A model generated the notes under the pieces. That model made no database searches and was not told the DNA's origin. It saw nothing but the letters and a program-made list of their open reading frames with translations. Below, in pieces: positions 1-9,772 of a DNA stretch of 64,000 nucleotides. Every line of letters begins with the position of its first letter. Position 1 is the stretch's first letter. The stretch is from positions 28,459,315 to 28,523,314 of the forward strand of contig OZ024794.1 of NCBI GenBank assembly GCA_964017045.1, in the 5' to 3' direction. This DNA is from Omphiscola glabra. Lineage: Eukaryota > Mollusca > Gastropoda > Lymnaeidae. The position numbers were made by a program, and so were the translations under genes.

Positions 1-625
1 GCAGTACGGACTATTTTTAGCTATTAATCGTTGCGCAAGCTTCGAGGGCGGTAATCTGGTTTTAAGCAACCCTTGAGCGTTATTCCCAGGCTAAGATTTT
101 AATAATTACATCTGGTAAGTCAACTACAGTGTCTGATTTTGGGGGGGGGGGGGGGGGGCGTGGGCTGACTGATTGTTGGCATGATTACTGTACCAAAGGT
201 CGATATGCTTGTAAAATAGCCTTCAGTACTGATTATTTCACTGATTGTCGCATGATGTTTCTTAGACCGATGGTCCTAGTGGTACAACATGTGGTAGTAT
301 CACTATTCAACAGTTATATGGCACTGTTGTATCGCGGTTTCGTATTTTGAAACAAAAACTTAAACGCTAAGTTTCAGTATCACTTTGGAATAAAATAAAC
401 ATATTTTGTTCCGTCCCTGGTTTTATTCCGTCCCTGGTTATGTTCCATAAAAGCCATGTTTTTTTCAACATGCTATGTTACGAGAAACTTTTTTCATCGT
501 TGTGATCCGAAACAATTTTCGGCATCTAATTCTATCTACAAACGTCTTCAGTTACACGCCTTTGCCAATTTCAGCTAGTATCTAGAAGCTGCCAATGCAT
601 TCATTTCTACAGATATATTCTAGTG
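1..625. other. No gene recognised; G18 tract
   Basis: No coding signal is seen. A run of 18 G lies at 141-158, and the phrase tccgtccctggttttat recurs in tandem near 411-440. Many G or C runs of 10 to 27 bases occur across the window. Confidence 0.6.
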
Positions 626-821
626 CAGCGGTTCTCAACCTGTGGGTCGCGACCCCCTTGAGGGTCAAATGACCCTTTCACAGGGGTCACATAAGACCAT
701 CGGAAAACACATATACACTACAGTTATGAAGTAGCAAAGAAAATCATTTTGCGTTTGGGGGTCGCACCTACTTGAAGAACTGTTTAAAGGGTCGCTGCAT
801 TAGGAAGGTTGAGAACCACTG
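626..821 (+). mobile_element. SPIN-like hAT MITE, copy 1 (196 bp, perfect 8-bp target duplication)
   Basis: The element begins CAGCGGTTCTCAACCTGTGG and ends GGTTGAGAACCACTG, so the ends are inverted repeats. It is flanked by ttctagtg on both sides (618-625 and 822-829), an exact 8-bp duplication as made by hAT transposases. Internal phrases GGGTCGCGACCCC, TAAGACCATCGGAAAACACA and GTTATGAAGTAGCAA match, from memory, the non-autonomous SPACE INVADERS (SPIN) consensus. There is no coding capacity. Confidence 0.9.
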
Positions 822-1420
822 TTCTAGTGCTTACCGGTATCTTTGAGTAGCAGAACTATAAAGCTTTTAAAAAATAAACATAATGTTATATCCGTCTGGA
901 CTATAGAAGAAGATTTTGTGGTTAGTTTATAGTCAAGACCTGTATACAATACAATCTGTTAAGCACGTGGATGGAGAAGATCGCAATAACTCATCGATTG
1001 ATCATCCGCATCATGTAATAGGTTCCCTCGGCGGGGATCGATACTAGTCATGATTGCCTACAGCGGTCCCAAAATTATCATTTGAGGCCCCGTTGAAAAT
1101 ACGACTATCATAAGGACTGTCAAAATGTTACTCTTAAATACTAAATTAAATTAATGATTTAATTTTATTCGGGGATTAAGACATACATGTACTTCAACAC
1201 TATGCGAACTGATTTTACTATCTGTGGGATGAGTGCCGCTGTCACAGTTAAATAATTGAGACTCACTGGTGTACCCGTATTAAACAAATTAAGCGGAAAG
1301 CCCAATCTGATCCGGGCAATACTATTAAATAGATTGATACATCTTCTCCGACAAAGTGCCGCCCAAATATTTTGAAGGATCCTTGAGTTTTTCCCAAACC
1401 TCCACGCCGTCTCCGACATC
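822..1420. other. No gene recognised
   Basis: This is AT-rich DNA with no coding or repeat structure that I can support, beyond the right-hand target duplication of the SPIN-like element at its left edge. Confidence 0.5.
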
Positions 1421-1763
1421 ACTCTCTCCTCTCAGAAGTGGTTTGATCTGATACTCTCTCTGATACTCTCTCTGATACTCTCTCTGATACTCTCTCCTCC
1501 CATAAGTGATTTGATCTGATACTCTCTCTCTGATACTCTCTCCTCCCATAAGTGGTTTGATCTGATACTGTCTCTGATACTCTCTCCTCACATAAGTGGT
1601 CTGATCTGATACTCTCTTTGATACTCTCTCCTCCCATAAGTGGTTTGATCTGATAATCTCTCTTATACTCTCTCCTCCCATAAGTGGTTTGATTTGATAC
1701 TCTCTGATACTCTCTCTGACACTCTCTCCTCCCATAAGTTGTTTAATCTGATACTCTCTACTC
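1421..1763. repeat. Tandem array, pyrimidine-rich unit of variable length (about 30-60 bp)
   Basis: Blocks of TGATACTCTCTC and CTCCCATAAGTGGTTTGATC alternate. Unit length varies because the short TGATACTCTCTC piece is itself reiterated. The reverse strand has long open frames only because the units lack stop codons. Confidence 0.85.
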
Positions 1764-2103
1764 CAAAACCAATGCAACTGGAGTGGATTCCTACATTCCT
1801 GGTTCCTTAACGACGTGGAACGGCGCACTGGTGCGTTAAGAGATAAGTACCGCAGGTGCGGCACATCATTCCATAGCACACGATTTTTTTCGAAACGTTG
1901 TCTTTATATAGATTAATAGTTGAAAAAAAATTATTATCTCGGGAAATTTATAAAATTATTATAAATTTTTTTCAGAAATTCTTCGAACCTTTTTGCCAGA
2001 CCTTCTCTAAAGTTTTTAATGCATATATAAAACTACAAAGGATACCGACCCAAAGAGAACGGGGACCCCAAGTTAAGAAGCTCTTGATTAATATGTTTTT
2101 AAC

Positions 2104-2402
2104 GACGTGAGTCGTCCCAAGTTGTACATTTTAGTGATGTAAGACGTCCCTAGTTCTACATTCTAATTATGTAAGACGTCCCTAGTTCTACATTCTAATT
2201 ATGTAAGACGTCCCTAGTTCTACACTAATGAGTAAGATGTCCCTAGTTGTACAGTCTTATGTTTTAAGACATGTCTAGTTGTACACTATAAAAATGTAAG
2301 AAGTCCTTAGTTGTACACTATAATGATGTATAATAAGATACCTCTTGCAGTAAAGTACAATCATGTAGCACATGCCTAGTTGTTCACTCTAACGATGTAA
2401 TG
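2104..2402. repeat. Tandem array, about 32-bp unit
   Basis: The phrase GTAAGACGTCCCTAGTTCTA recurs about eight times with an A/T-rich spacer. The central units are nearly identical and the outer units are degraded, as expected of an ageing minisatellite. The preceding 340 bases (1764-2103) hold no recognised feature. Confidence 0.82.
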
Positions 2403-2523
2403 AATTACAATATCACACTATTAAAATGACGCACTATTTGGTAACGAGGTAAATTAAACCTCAACTGAAATACTCATAAATCTACTTTATAGAGCTCAGA
2501 GTGTCTATGTTTGTTTACTTATT

Positions 2524-2640
2524 TGCAATTTGATTGATTGATGGATTGATTGATCGACTGAGTACTTATATAGCGCTTGTGCCCATGCAATTTTAGCATG
2601 GTCACAGCGCTCTGATGTGTCCAGGAATACAGTTAGAAGA
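2524..2640. repeat. Possible interspersed repeat with ATTG microsatellite and paired AGCGCT motifs
   Basis: A run of ATTG units is followed by TATATAGCGCTTGTGCCC and, about 45 bases on, GTCACAGCGCTC. Paired AGCGCT motifs after a tetranucleotide run look like the end of an interspersed element, but I could not identify its family. Confidence 0.35.
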
Positions 2641-2704
2641 AAACATTCCCAAAAATGAGAAAATGTGCGAGAGATTTCACAGATGCCTGTTAAGCGACAC
2701 GTGA

Positions 2705-3056
2705 ACTCTCATCACTGTCATAGCACGCAACTCTCATCACTGTTATAGCATGCAACTCTCATCACTGTTATAGCACGCAAATCTCATCACTGTTATAGCA
2801 CGCTACTCTCTTCACTGTTATCGCACGCAACTCTTATCACTGCTATATCACGCAACTGTCATCACTGTTATGGCACGCAAATCTCATCACTGTTATAGCA
2901 CGCAACTCTCATCACTGTTATAGCATGCAACTCTCATCACTGTTATAGCACGCAACTCTCATCACCGTTATAGCACGCAACTCTCATCACTGTTATAGCA
3001 TGCAACTCTCATCACCGTTAAAGCACGCAACTCTCATCACCGTTATAGCACGCAAC
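2705..3056. repeat. Tandem array, 25-bp unit (about 14 copies)
   Basis: The unit has the core GCAACTCTCATCACTGTTAT followed by AGCAC. Copies differ by one or two substitutions and there are almost no indels, so the 25-bp phase is kept throughout. Confidence 0.92.
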
Positions 3057-3518
3057 AAGACAATGGGTCGGAGGCACATAAGTTGTAGGATCAAATTATC
3101 AAGTGAAATGCGTATTAAAAATAATGTCAGCAGAAGGGGCTGGTTAGCTCCATTTTATCATGGGTCAATCGATCACCAAAATCGAAAACCAAACAATGGA
3201 TCGCATGGTCATTCCTTTTGACATACAGATGATTTCTGGTAAGTTTGACAATTTATGTGCTGAAAATGTACAATGCAATAAAAACATCAATTTGCTTGGA
3301 TCAATAAAATAATCTTATCTTATCTTATCTTATCTTAAGTCATCTTATCTTATCTGAAATCCCGTTTCACAAAAACTGTATCGTTTAAATATCGTAAAAT
3401 ATTTTTGTTTTAAATATTTTCAAAAGGCTTTGAGGTCCATTCAAGTTAAATTATTTTTGGTTTATTATTTTAAATAAACTTTTATTTAGAACTCTGCGCT
3501 TTTAAACCTCTATTAAAG
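3057..3518. repeat. Unique DNA with a CTTAT pentanucleotide run
   Basis: About ten imperfect CTTAT/CTTAA units lie near 3312-3354. Nothing else in the stretch is recognised. Confidence 0.6.
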
Positions 3519-3652
3519 CAATGGTTCTCAACCTTCCTAATGGCGCGACCTTTTTAATGCCGTTCCTCATGTTGTGGTGATCCTCAACCATGAAATTATA
3601 TTCGTTACTATTTCATTAATATGTGTTTTCCGATGGTCTTAGGTGACCCCAA
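3519..3652 (-). mobile_element. SPIN-like hAT MITE, copy 2, truncated
   Basis: The left edge CAATGGTTCTCAACCTTCCT is the inverted right end of the same family as 626-821. Similarity continues through GTTACTATTTCATTA and GTTTTCCGATGGTCTTAGG, then stops at about 3652. The roughly 45 bp carrying the other terminal repeat is missing and no target duplication is visible. The break coincides with the start of dispersed repeat B. Confidence 0.78.
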
Positions 3653-3880
3653 TGGTTTGGTGAGTAGAATTTTCTTTTGTTTTTTCTGAAATTGTTGGTG
3701 AGATAAATCTGCTGTGTAAAAGCGGGTGGGAATCCCAATATTAATATAGTTCCCCCACATCCAGTAACGATGTTTTGTTTGTAGATGTTTTAGTATTTGA
3801 TGACGTAGAGGACGCATTCTTGTCAAGGTATTCGAAGGGCTTAAAAATACGTTATAGAATTTCCCAGCAGATTCTATAGA
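3653..3880 (+). repeat. Dispersed repeat family B, copy 1 (diverged)
   Basis: Phrases GTTGGTGAGATAAATCTGCT, GTGTAAAAGCGGGTGGGA and ATTAATATAGTTC recur, altered, near 25515-25800 and 28855-29095. There is no coding content and no recognisable ends. Confidence 0.5.
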
Positions 3881-4399
3881 GTTGTATATAGTTCCGTGTT
3901 GATGTGAATATTAGGAAACTGTCCATGGGATCTAACAGTTTATGGAAATTTTAGTTTAGTTTTATAGAGCTCTATATTTTCCTGGGGAATTTCCTCGGTA
4001 GAGGTAAATATATCACATTTTTTTGTTGAAGTTTCCTCTAGAAGTTTCTACCTTATTCTAGAATGTTTAATTTTTGTGTACGGATTTTAAGATGATCAAA
4101 ATATCCCTTTTTACGATTCTGTAAGTTTATATGATATTGCCTCAAATTAAAAAAAAACAAAACAATTTAAAGATATTTTAGAAATTTATAGAAAGTTCCA
4201 CATGGCTGACGGTGGTCATTGGCTGTATTTTCCTTATAACATCCAAGGCTATATAAGTAGGATTTGGTTTAAAATGCAATTTATTACGTAAAGGGTTGCA
4301 TCTAGGCCACACTTAAAATGTCGATGGATTTCAAACTAATGATTGACGCATTTCTTATTGCATGAAAAAAAAAGGTGGGGGGGGGGGGGGGTATGGGGA
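3881..4399. other. No gene recognised; G-run
   Basis: This is AT-rich unique sequence with an A-run followed by a G-run at about 4362-4391. No coding features are seen. Confidence 0.5.
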
Positions 4400-4700
4400 A
4401 TTTAAAATAAAAATAAAAAAACTATATCTTTGGTGCTTTTAAACCGATTTTAAAGGGGCCCTTTTAAAAGAAAGTTCGTTCACACTTACTGCTTTAAAAC
4501 ATGAACGCTTAATTATCTAGTAACGATATAAAAAGCAACATCTTTGTAAATTCCATGCCATTTAAATATAATGAGTTTGAAAAATTAACTGAAATGATCT
4601 TGAGAGGGATAACTAAAATGTTCCCTTTCGGAATGGGTTCCCGTCGGGGATCCTATCTATTTTTATTTATAAACGGTCATAGCTTGGACATTGGTTAATA
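4400..4700 (+). repeat. Dispersed repeat family C, partial copy 1
   Basis: Phrases TTTTAAACCGATTTTAAAGG, ACTAAAATGTTCCCTTTCGG and AATGGGTTCCCGTCGGGG have diverged counterparts in the same order near 20900-21045. This is an old interspersed repeat without detectable coding capacity. Confidence 0.5.
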
Positions 4701-5255
4701 CCTTTTTTTTTTAAAGAAGATATCTTTTCAAATTTGTCTTAAAATTATGGTATATGACTGGGCCGCACTGTCTAAGTGCCTGGACCAAACTTAAATATTA
4801 ACTGAAAAGTGGTTGTCTGAAAGTTCAATGTATACACGCGTTATTATAAGTCTGCCCTTTTTGTAGAAGAAAATGTTTCATTTTAATTTGTCCTTTTTGA
4901 CAGGGCGCTAAATTTACGCGTACGCTGATAGTGCTTCAACAGTTCTTCCCAAATATAAACCCGAGCAAAGAGCTTCCATTGGCTAGAACAAAATAATATG
5001 ACGCCCAGCGGTGTCACCTAGCGGCGTTTCTGTGACCTTCAGACAGGGTCTTTTACGACCTACAGACATCACGTAATCGCGTTCGAGTTCTTCTACGGTC
5101 CGGTAGCTCAAGTGGTGGTTTGGGGGGGGGGGGGGGGAATGGGATCTCATTTCCTCACCATGTCAGTATTCATTTGATACACACAAAAAACGTGGACATT
5201 TAGGGCGTGGTTTATAGTCAAAGAGTGAAACTTTGCAGAGCTGGTATCTTATGTG
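4701..5255. other. No gene recognised; G-run at about 5120-5137
   Basis: The sequence is unique, with slightly higher GC between 4900 and 5110. No open frame with a protein-like composition was found. Confidence 0.5.
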
Positions 5256-5975
5256 ATATAGAGTGACTTGTGTCTCAGCGATACGGAGTGGTTTGTGTCT
5301 CATCGATACGGAGTGACTTGTGTCTCGGTAATACGGAGTGGCTTGTGTCTCGGTGATACGGAGTGACTTGTGTCTCGGTAATACGGAGTGGCTTGTGTCT
5401 CAGTGATACGGAGTGGTTTGTGTCTCGGTAATACGGAGTGGTTTGTGTCTCGTTGATACGGAGTGGCTTGTGTCTCAGTGATACGGAGTGGTTTGTGTCT
5501 CAGCGATACGGAGTGGTTTGTGTCTCGGTAATACGGAGTGGTTTGTGTCTCGGTAATACGGAGTGGTTTGTGTCTCGGTAATACGGAGTGGTTTGTGTCT
5601 CGGTAATACGGAGTGGTTTGTGTCTCGGTAATACGGAGTGGTTTGTGTCTCAGTGATACGGAGTGGCTTGTGTCTCAGTGATACGGAGTGACTTGTGTCT
5701 CGGTAATACGGAGTGACTTGTGTCTCAGTAATACGGAGTGGTTTGTGTCTCAGTGATACGGAGTGACTTGTGTCTCGGTAATACGGAGTGGTTTGTGTCT
5801 CGGTAATACGGAGTGGTTTGTGTTTCATCGATACGGAGTGACTTGTGTCTCGGTAATACGGAGTGGTTTGTGTCTCATCGATACGGAGTGACTTGTGTCT
5901 CGGTAATACGGAGTGGTTTGTGTCTCGGTAATACTGTGTGGCTTGTGTCTCGTTGATACGGAGTGGCTTGTGTCT
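5256..5975. repeat. Tandem array, 25-bp unit (about 29 copies)
   Basis: The core is ATACGGAGTGGTTTGTGTCT plus a five-base variable end (CGGTA, CAGTG, CATCG and others). The reverse strand is open for 191 codons with a 25-residue period (three units), because no unit carries a stop in any frame. Variation is concentrated at two places in the unit: gtttg/gcttg/acttg and the final five bases. Confidence 0.95.
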
Positions 5976-6185
5976 TATGATGTAAAGAAAAAGTAGGCCC
6001 GGCCCCGGGGGGGGGGGGGTAAATAATGTTTTTGTTTGTTCAGTCCCCATCCCCCCACTTTTTTAAATAAAAAAAAAGTATATTGTATACATCCTATAAA
6101 TGCATTTAAGAAAAAAGAAAGAAATGGTTATTTCAATGCATAGATTTCTGGCGAAAACACGCTTCATATATTTCCTCCAATTTTC

Positions 6186-6318
6186 CCTTCAAAAATACAT
6201 TTTCCCTTCAAAAATACATTCCCCCTTTCAAAAATACATTCTCCTTTTCAAAAATACATTCTCCCCTTCAAAAATACATTTCCCCCCTTCAGAAATACAT
6301 TTTAACCTTCACAAATTC
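6186..6318. repeat. Tandem array, about 20-bp unit
   Basis: Six to seven copies of TTCAAAAATACATT followed by a C/T-rich hexamer. A run of C just upstream (about 6006-6020) ends the previous array region. Confidence 0.85.
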
Positions 6319-6399
6319 ATGTTTTTGTTTTTCCGTCACAACCTGTGGATTTACCCCAGAACTGTTTTCCTCATTATTGTGCGACTTATCAATGGCTAC

Positions 6400-6625
6400 C
6401 ATTATTAATGAATGTTTGCATCATATTTCCTTCATCGGTTTCTTCAAAAAACAGGAAAAACTGATTTTTTGAGGTTTGGCTGAATGTGTTGTCATCGGCA
6501 ACGAGTCTATGTGCCAAGTTTCAGCTCGATAGGAAACACTGAAGTGGGTCAATCAGCCTTCCGAAGATTTTGCGACATAGAAACAAATAAAAGCGAAGTT
6601 ATTATAAAGGATTTAAGAAAAAAGA
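6400..6625 (+). repeat. Dispersed repeat family A, copy 1
   Basis: Phrases CATATTTCCTTCATC, CCAAGTTTCAGCTCGATAGG, GAAGTGGGTCAAT and AAAGCGAAGTTATTATAAAG reappear as the reverse complement, in the same relative order, at 25285-25512. The family is interspersed; its type is unknown. Confidence 0.62.
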
Positions 6626-7170
6626 ATGTATCTTGTATAAAACGTAACATCCACCCTTTTATAAATCAATAAGTCCTTTAGAGTTTGCTTATGAACATTG
6701 TTGGTTTTAAAAGTAAAAATGGTAAAGGCTAATAGATCACGGCTTCCAACACTATTTCATGAAATATTTAAGATCAAATTTGAACATAAAAATGTACATT
6801 GGGGAAACCTGTCCGCCGGTCCCCCAGGCTTAAACGTCCAGGAACCACTGTCTTAGGTGGCTGTGATGCTAGCGACTCCGCTAATGGGAATTACTTGTGT
6901 TAGATCTGTAAGCTACTTGGAATGGGTTTTGGTTAACACACCGAGACAATTTCGTTACAGAAATAAGACACTGAACTGCGTGTGACGATAAAAACCTAAT
7001 GGAAATATTGAGTGACAGTGGATGATAAAAAAAAACAGCAACAAAAAGCAAAAAAAAAAACGGCTAATGTGCTTCTCTGGTCCCCTTATTGGGAGTCACT
7101 TCCCTTTGTTTATGATAGATTTAGGATTCGGGTTAGGGTGAGCGACAGAGGGACCAGTAGCGTCAATTAC

Positions 7171-7205
<35 letters not shown>

Positions 7206-8195
7206 AACAACCTAACTAACCCGTCTTAGATACCGTATGTGCTCGCATCGACTTCACCAGCCACGATGAGGAACAGATGACGGGAGGTACTTCAGCACTT
7301 CTTATTCATCCATTACAGCCTCCTCAGTCAATCGCACACACTCGCTCTTCTTCATACTCACTCCCGCATGCCATCCTCATCCCACATAATAACCCGAACC
7401 TCTCCACATTATCCCGCTTGAGACGTACTCTCCCGAGATATTTTACCAACCCCCCCCCCCCCACAAACCTTGCTGCGCACCCCACAAAATTGAAAAAAAA
7501 ACAAAACACGGCACCCTAACGCTAGCGCTTTTTGAATTCTTAAAATTCTTAAAGATAAGAAAAAGTACACAGTCCATCATTGCTTAAGTAGCAGCTTTAT
7601 AAAGAGTATGTTGATAGTATCAGAGACAGTGCGATTACATTATCGTCCGCCCAACCGTACAACATGCTAACCTCAACACAGGCTAACTTTGCACTGCAGG
7701 TGAGGCGTCATTCAAAACACTGTTTGAACATCGGTTATTATCAACATTTTGCGAAAGCACTTATGAACCTACGCGACACTGGTTTAACCGCTGCCCTAGA
7801 AGTGTCATGCTGCAGTCTACGCCACTCCACACTAGAACATCTCCTCTGCCGACGCCAATGATCCCTCCCCTCACCTTTTCGAAAACCCAATTTCTAGCGA
7901 AAAATCTATTTTCCCGCGCGGGAAAAAGGTAGGCAACTCCTGCAGTAATCTTAGGTTACGAAAGAAAGCAATTTTAAGACCTTCTAATTGCCTGCCGATG
8001 TTCGGTTTCCGGTGGCTTGAGGTTTTCGAAATCATTTCCTTGAGACACGGGGACAGACGAAATGCCTTTTTTCTTTTTTTTTTCAAAAAAGAATTTGGTC
8101 AGGCTACTTTGTGTTGTTTTTTTAAAAATTCCCCCTTGACTATGGGTGGAAACTATCGCCCAGCTTTTAAACCACGTGCCCAGTGAAACGACTGT
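6626..8195. other. No gene recognised; A-run at about 7171-7204
   Basis: The stretch contains A-rich blocks at 7027-7060 and 7171-7204 (about 34 A) and a short C-run at 7450-7462. An exact CAGGAACCACTG near 6839-6850 resembles a hAT end, but no partner end was found. The open frames here lack protein-like composition. Confidence 0.45.
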
Positions 8196-8612
8196 ACACC
8201 AACTTATTATACTTGTAATATCCAAACTTTTATTATAGTTGTTATATCCAACATTTTATTATAGTTGTAACATCCAACATTTTATTATTGTTGTAACATC
8301 CAACATTTTATTATAGTTGTAATATCCAACATTTTATTATAGTTGTAATATCAAACATTTTATTATTGTTGTAACATCCAACATTTATTATAGTTGTAAT
8401 ATCCAACATTTATTATAGTTGTAATATCCAACATTTATTATAATTGTAATATCCAACATTTATTATAGTTATAATCTCAAACATTTTATTATTTTTGTAA
8501 TATCCAACATTTTATTATAGTTGTAATATCCAACATTTTATTATAGTTGTAATATCCAACATTTTATTATAGTTGTAATATCCAACATTTTACTATAGTT
8601 GTAATATCCAAA
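8196..8612. repeat. Tandem array, 25/26-bp AT-rich unit (about 16 copies)
   Basis: The unit is ATTTTATTATAGTTGTAAT plus ATCCAAC. Several neighbouring central units have lost one T, giving a 25-bp subgroup: a local conversion or duplication block inside the array. Confidence 0.92.
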
Positions 8613-8849
8613 TTTTTTTTATTCAACTTGATGAAACGGTAACCGGAAACGTTGTGAAATAAATTCGCTTGGCGGAAAATTGATCGACGTAAGTTTGTTC
8701 GAATTTAAAAACCTACAAAACATTGTACATGCGCCTAGCCATTTAATAAAATATTTTTAAAATGCATATTTTCAATAAGTTCTTCTATCATTTCTAAGTT
8801 TGTATTCATAAAATATTGAATAATCTCAGGACCCCTTGCTCCTTTGGCG

Positions 8850-9098
8850 CCATTTCAGGACTCATCGAATTGCTTGAGAAAATCTATTTCTGGACTAATC
8901 GAAGTGCTTGAGAAAATCTATTTCTGGACTAATCGAATTGCTTGAGAAAATCTATTTCTGGACTAATCAAATTTCTTGAGAAAATCTATTTCTGGACTAA
9001 TCAAATTTCTTGAGATAATCTATTTCTGGACTAATCAAATTTCTTGAGTAAATCTATTTCTGGACTAATCAAATTTTTTGAGAAAAATCTATTTCTGT
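8850..9098. repeat. Tandem array, 34-bp unit (about 7 copies)
   Basis: The unit contains GGACTAATCGAATTGCTTGA followed by GAAAATCTATTTCT. Left copies read CGAATTGC and right copies CAAATTTC, so the array shows a left-to-right gradient of variants. Confidence 0.9.
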
Positions 9099-9259
9099 AG
9101 AAAAAGATGCATTGCATTAAATTTAAACATATGTATAAAAAGATATGACTTTCTTCATGTACAAAATCATACTTTAATGGGCACAATGATACATGTATGA
9201 ATTAGACTATGACTTTTTTTACAGGGACAAAACAGGACCGAGACCGAGACGAAATCGTA

Positions 9260-9448
9260 TTAAATTCTTGGCCATTGGGTGGACGCCCCAGACCAGATTA
9301 AAGCCTTACTTCCAGCAGACGATGCCTCAATCTCCTCACGTCTTTCAGGCCTGACGTTTAGGTCACGCGACAGTGTCTTCATGGCTTCCCGCGCGTCAGG
9401 TATATCTCTAAACGCCAGATTACATCGGGACCCAGCCTGACAGTACAT
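9260..9448 (-). CDS. Unassigned open frame, possibly an exon or a decayed gene fragment
   Basis: A 62-codon frame lies in a short, more GC-rich island between AT-rich repeats. Its composition is more protein-like than its surroundings: it reads IPDAREAMKTLSRDL, then RPERREEIEASS, a charged amphipathic stretch that resembles part of a helical domain. A CTGTCAG at the frame start could serve as a splice acceptor, and GGAAGTAAGG inside could serve as a donor. I do not recognise the protein and cannot connect it to the receptor gene. A chance frame remains the main alternative. Confidence 0.2.
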   Translation of the reverse strand: MYCQAGSRCNLAFRDIPDAREAMKTLSRDLNVRPERREEIEASSAGSKALIWSGASTQWPRI

Positions 9449-9474
9449 ACCTCGACGTTATACAATGGGAAGGC

Positions 9475-9772
9475 CTGGGGTTTGGGGGCTGTGTGATTAT
9501 CAACAGATTGGGGGGGGGGGGGGGCGTAGAAAAATCCAAGGTCAAGCGCACTTTAGTAACCATAAATCATTACACGCGTAGCTCATGACCACGATGTCTT
9601 TACGGCTGGGGTTCAAGACGGTGTGCTAATGGCTGGGGTTTGGGGCTGTGGCAGCATCAACAGATGGGGTCATAGAAACGCCAAGGTCAAGCGCACTTTT
9701 AGTAACCATAAAATCATCACACGCCTAGCTCACAACCACGACGTCTTTACGGCTGGGGTTCAAGACGGTGTG
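9475..9772. repeat. Tandem duplication (about 155-bp unit), interrupted by piggyBac-like element
   Basis: Two adjacent copies share CTGGGGTTTGGGGGCTGTG, GCCAAGGTCAAGCGCACTTT and ACGGCTGGGGTTCAAGACGG. The junction between copies 1 and 2 reads GGTGTGCTAATGGC at about 9620-9633. The corresponding junction after copy 2 reads GGTGTG, then TTAA, then the 2.5 kb element, then TGGCTTTGGGGG at 12325. The duplication therefore predates the insertion. Confidence 0.85.
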
